64,000 bases of DNA from Pteria penguin. Its lineage: Eukaryota; Mollusca; Bivalvia; Pterioida; Pteriidae. The number at the start of each line of letters is the position of its first letter. Position 1 is the first letter of the stretch. Location: positions 52,318,167-52,382,166 of the forward strand of contig CM068586.1 in the NCBI GenBank assembly GCA_035048485.1, written 5' to 3'. The notes beneath the pieces are model-generated. The model searched no databases. It worked only from the letters and a program-made list of their open reading frames with translations, and was not told where the DNA came from. The position numbers were made by a program, and so were the translations under genes. Shown in pieces: positions 62,122-64,000 of the stretch.

Positions 62122-63267
62122 ATGTCTACCATGTATTGCCACTCCTGTTTAAAACGCAATCAACATTCCGCCATCTACTCCGCTTGTTATGAGTGTCAAG
62201 AATGTTACTGCAAGACATGTTCAGACAATCATCCGACAATTAACTCATCAGAAGATCACAACATATATAAACTTCTTTTACCAGCAACTAAGGCGTCAGT
62301 CAATAATGAAGATGAATGTGATTCTGATGTTTTGGAAAAAGGAGACGATGATCCACTTTACGCGGCGCAGGTGGCTTTGAATAGCAGATATGAAGAAGAT
62401 CACAGCAAAGGTGCAGCTTTACCAAGAGGTGACAGGAAATCGACAAATCATGCTGATCTTGGTAACCTGAAAGCCGAACACTGCAGAGACATCAGCGTCA
62501 AAAGGTCTGAAGATAAAAATGATGTTGGAGTCTATGGTATATTGACTGTAGCTGGTAAAGTCGTCGTTGTAGATAACGCTAACAAGATGCTCAAGTTGTT
62601 TGATAATAGCGGTAATTACCTGTCATCTACTGCACTCAAGGATTATACATGGGGGATCACACGTATCAGTGACGACACATTTGCTACATGCGGACTCCGT
62701 AAGGAAGTATTTATATGGAATGTACACGACCTGACAGTCTCATGTAGTGACGTTACATATAACGTCAACTTTGCAGCGTATGGTATCCACTATAACCAGA
62801 CATACTACTGCGTGTTACACAGGGACGACAATGTCATCACTATATTGATGAGACATGGAAGACACGTCAGGCGCATCACAATCAAGGAAGCTTGCGGGAA
62901 GAAGTTAAAATTCGGGTGGGATATCTATATGGATCAGAAGTCCCATGCCATATACGTGCCCTGCTGGGACAGTAGTGGAATATTATGTGTGTCTGTGGAG
63001 GGCGAGGTGCTATGGTTTACTCCCCTGTCAGGAGTATTGTACGGTATAACGGAAATGCGTGGCGTCTTGTGTGTAGTGGATGTCTTCGATCATTGTTTAC
63101 ATTTATTATCAAAAGCTGGGAAGAATGAACGTAAACTGCTGGGGAAGAGTGATTTGAACGGCAAGCCTATGTACATATACTATGACGGAGGAGATAAGCT
63201 GTATGTCAACTTCTATCACCACACAGACAAACATGACGTAATATCAGTGTACTCCGTCACGTGCTAA
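62122..63267 (+). CDS. B-box zinc finger / beta-propeller protein, copy 5, intact
   Basis: 381 codons, single exon, ATG preceded by the shared leader. B-box ligands C6, C9, C22, C25, C30, C33, H37 and H46 are all present (YCHSCLKRN...SACYECQECYCKTCSDNH). After a polar linker the propeller begins at ~137 (GVYGILTVAGKVVVVDNANK) with blades marked TWGITRISDDTFATCG, GILCVSVEGEVLWF, GITEMRGVLCVVDVFDHCL and VISVYSVTC at the end. Closest in layout to copy 2, but with a distinct acidic insertion (EKGDDDPLYAAQVAL). Same caveats: no RING, partner unknown. Confidence 0.9.
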   Translation: MSTMYCHSCLKRNQHSAIYSACYECQECYCKTCSDNHPTINSSEDHNIYKLLLPATKASVNNEDECDSDVLEKGDDDPLYAAQVALNSRYEEDHSKGAALPRGDRKSTNHADLGNLKAEHCRDISVKRSEDKNDVGVYGILTVAGKVVVVDNANKMLKLFDNSGNYLSSTALKDYTWGITRISDDTFATCGLRKEVFIWNVHDLTVSCSDVTYNVNFAAYGIHYNQTYYCVLHRDDNVITILMRHGRHVRRITIKEACGKKLKFGWDIYMDQKSHAIYVPCWDSSGILCVSVEGEVLWFTPLSGVLYGITEMRGVLCVVDVFDHCLHLLSKAGKNERKLLGKSDLNGKPMYIYYDGGDKLYVNFYHHTDKHDVISVYSVTC

Positions 63268-64000
63268 ACTGTTGTAGATATCATATAATAGGACTGCTTA
63301 ATGGGTGTCGCTGTAGATAGAACAGTTAGATATATAAAATCTGCGACATAAATATGATTTTAAAAAATTCAATATCTACAATGACCAAACTGCTCTGTTC
63401 ATTTTTTAGTTCAGTCTTATTGTATATGCCGATCTAACAAGGGGAGCGGGAGATTGGAAAGGAAAGAAAAACGTGTTGATTAAATAAGATTAACAAGCTG
63501 CTTAAAAAGTGTTCTGGGTTATGGGGGTCTGACTCGTCATTACTTTCTAGTGCTCTTATGTTCTTTTTCCTCCTGTGGGGGTATTTTATTATGATTTGGT
63601 TTATTTTCTTTCAGTTGTAGTCGTGCGTTAAATGGAAAATGGAGGGTTGCGAGTTATTGTTGGTAAAAAAAATTGAAATCAATATAAATGCAAAATGTAT
63701 TAGACATATATATATATAGTAGCTTACATGAGCAAATTTGGTTTCTTGTCATATGTCTTTTCAGATTTAGTCATTTTTGTGCATTTTCATAATTTCCTCA
63801 TCTTTCTGATTTTATCTGTTTTATTTGGGTACTAGAATTGTTAAATAGATATACAAGTAACACATATGCTACAAACTTACATGTGTAGAATCAAATATAC
63901 AATGTAGAATAACCGGAAGCAATACATGATATGTTATCTGGCTTTTATATTTTATATAAATCATTCATATGATGCAATAAACTGTATGATAACAACGGTA
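63268..64000. other. 3' flank of copy 5
   Basis: AACTGTTGTAGATATCATA immediately after the stop and TTTAGTCATTTTTGTGCATT at 63,768 are shared with the flanks of copies 2-4. No other gene in the last 730 bases. Confidence 0.5.

Overview
The window looks like nuclear DNA of a marine invertebrate, most likely a bivalve mollusc. This is inferred from AT-rich intron-bearing genes, tRNA-derived SINEs, Penelope-like and other non-LTR retroelement remnants, many minisatellites and a lineage-expanded B-box/beta-propeller gene family. No species can be named from sequence alone.

1-5 kb: a LINE remnant, a dead B-box/propeller gene (1.4-2.5 kb), SINEs and short repeats. 5.1-37.7 kb: one + strand SLC23-type (nucleobase/ascorbate) transporter gene, recognisable in ten exons but apparently broken. 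The exon for the first membrane segments is not found. A ~300-bp duplication has replaced the start of the exon carrying the I-G-D-Y-Y signature, and that exon has an in-frame TAG. Just upstream of exon 9 lie two minisatellites (61-bp and 57-bp units, about 20 and 70 copies). Both are amplified from the exon's own 3' splice site plus its first ~44 bases.

19,618-34,608: the standout object. Near-identical ~48-bp terminal inverted repeats, flanked by a perfect 9-bp direct repeat (TGTATTAAC), bound a 14,991-bp element in the last large SLC23 intron. The 9-bp duplication is the hallmark of Mutator-like elements (MULEs). Two intron-containing genes start just inside the two ends and run towards each other, as in maize MuDR. 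On the + strand is an OTU protease / C2H2 / GCM1-like zinc finger / MULE transposase. On the - strand is a tRNA 2'-phosphotransferase (TRPT1/Tpt1) joined in frame to an SGNH hydrolase. Splice phases agree across all exons of both genes. The catalytic residues of the OTU, TRPT1 and SGNH domains look intact, but the transposase ends before its third acidic residue.

34.6-45 kb: hairpins, a 70-bp tandem array, SINEs, MITEs and Penelope-like remnants. 45-64 kb: four further + strand members of the B-box/propeller family (two intact at 45.6 and 62.1 kb, one pseudogene at 52.7 kb, one lacking its B-box at 54.1 kb), separated by decayed Penelope-like elements. Flanks and a 5' leader intron are shared between copies, so they arose by segmental duplication.
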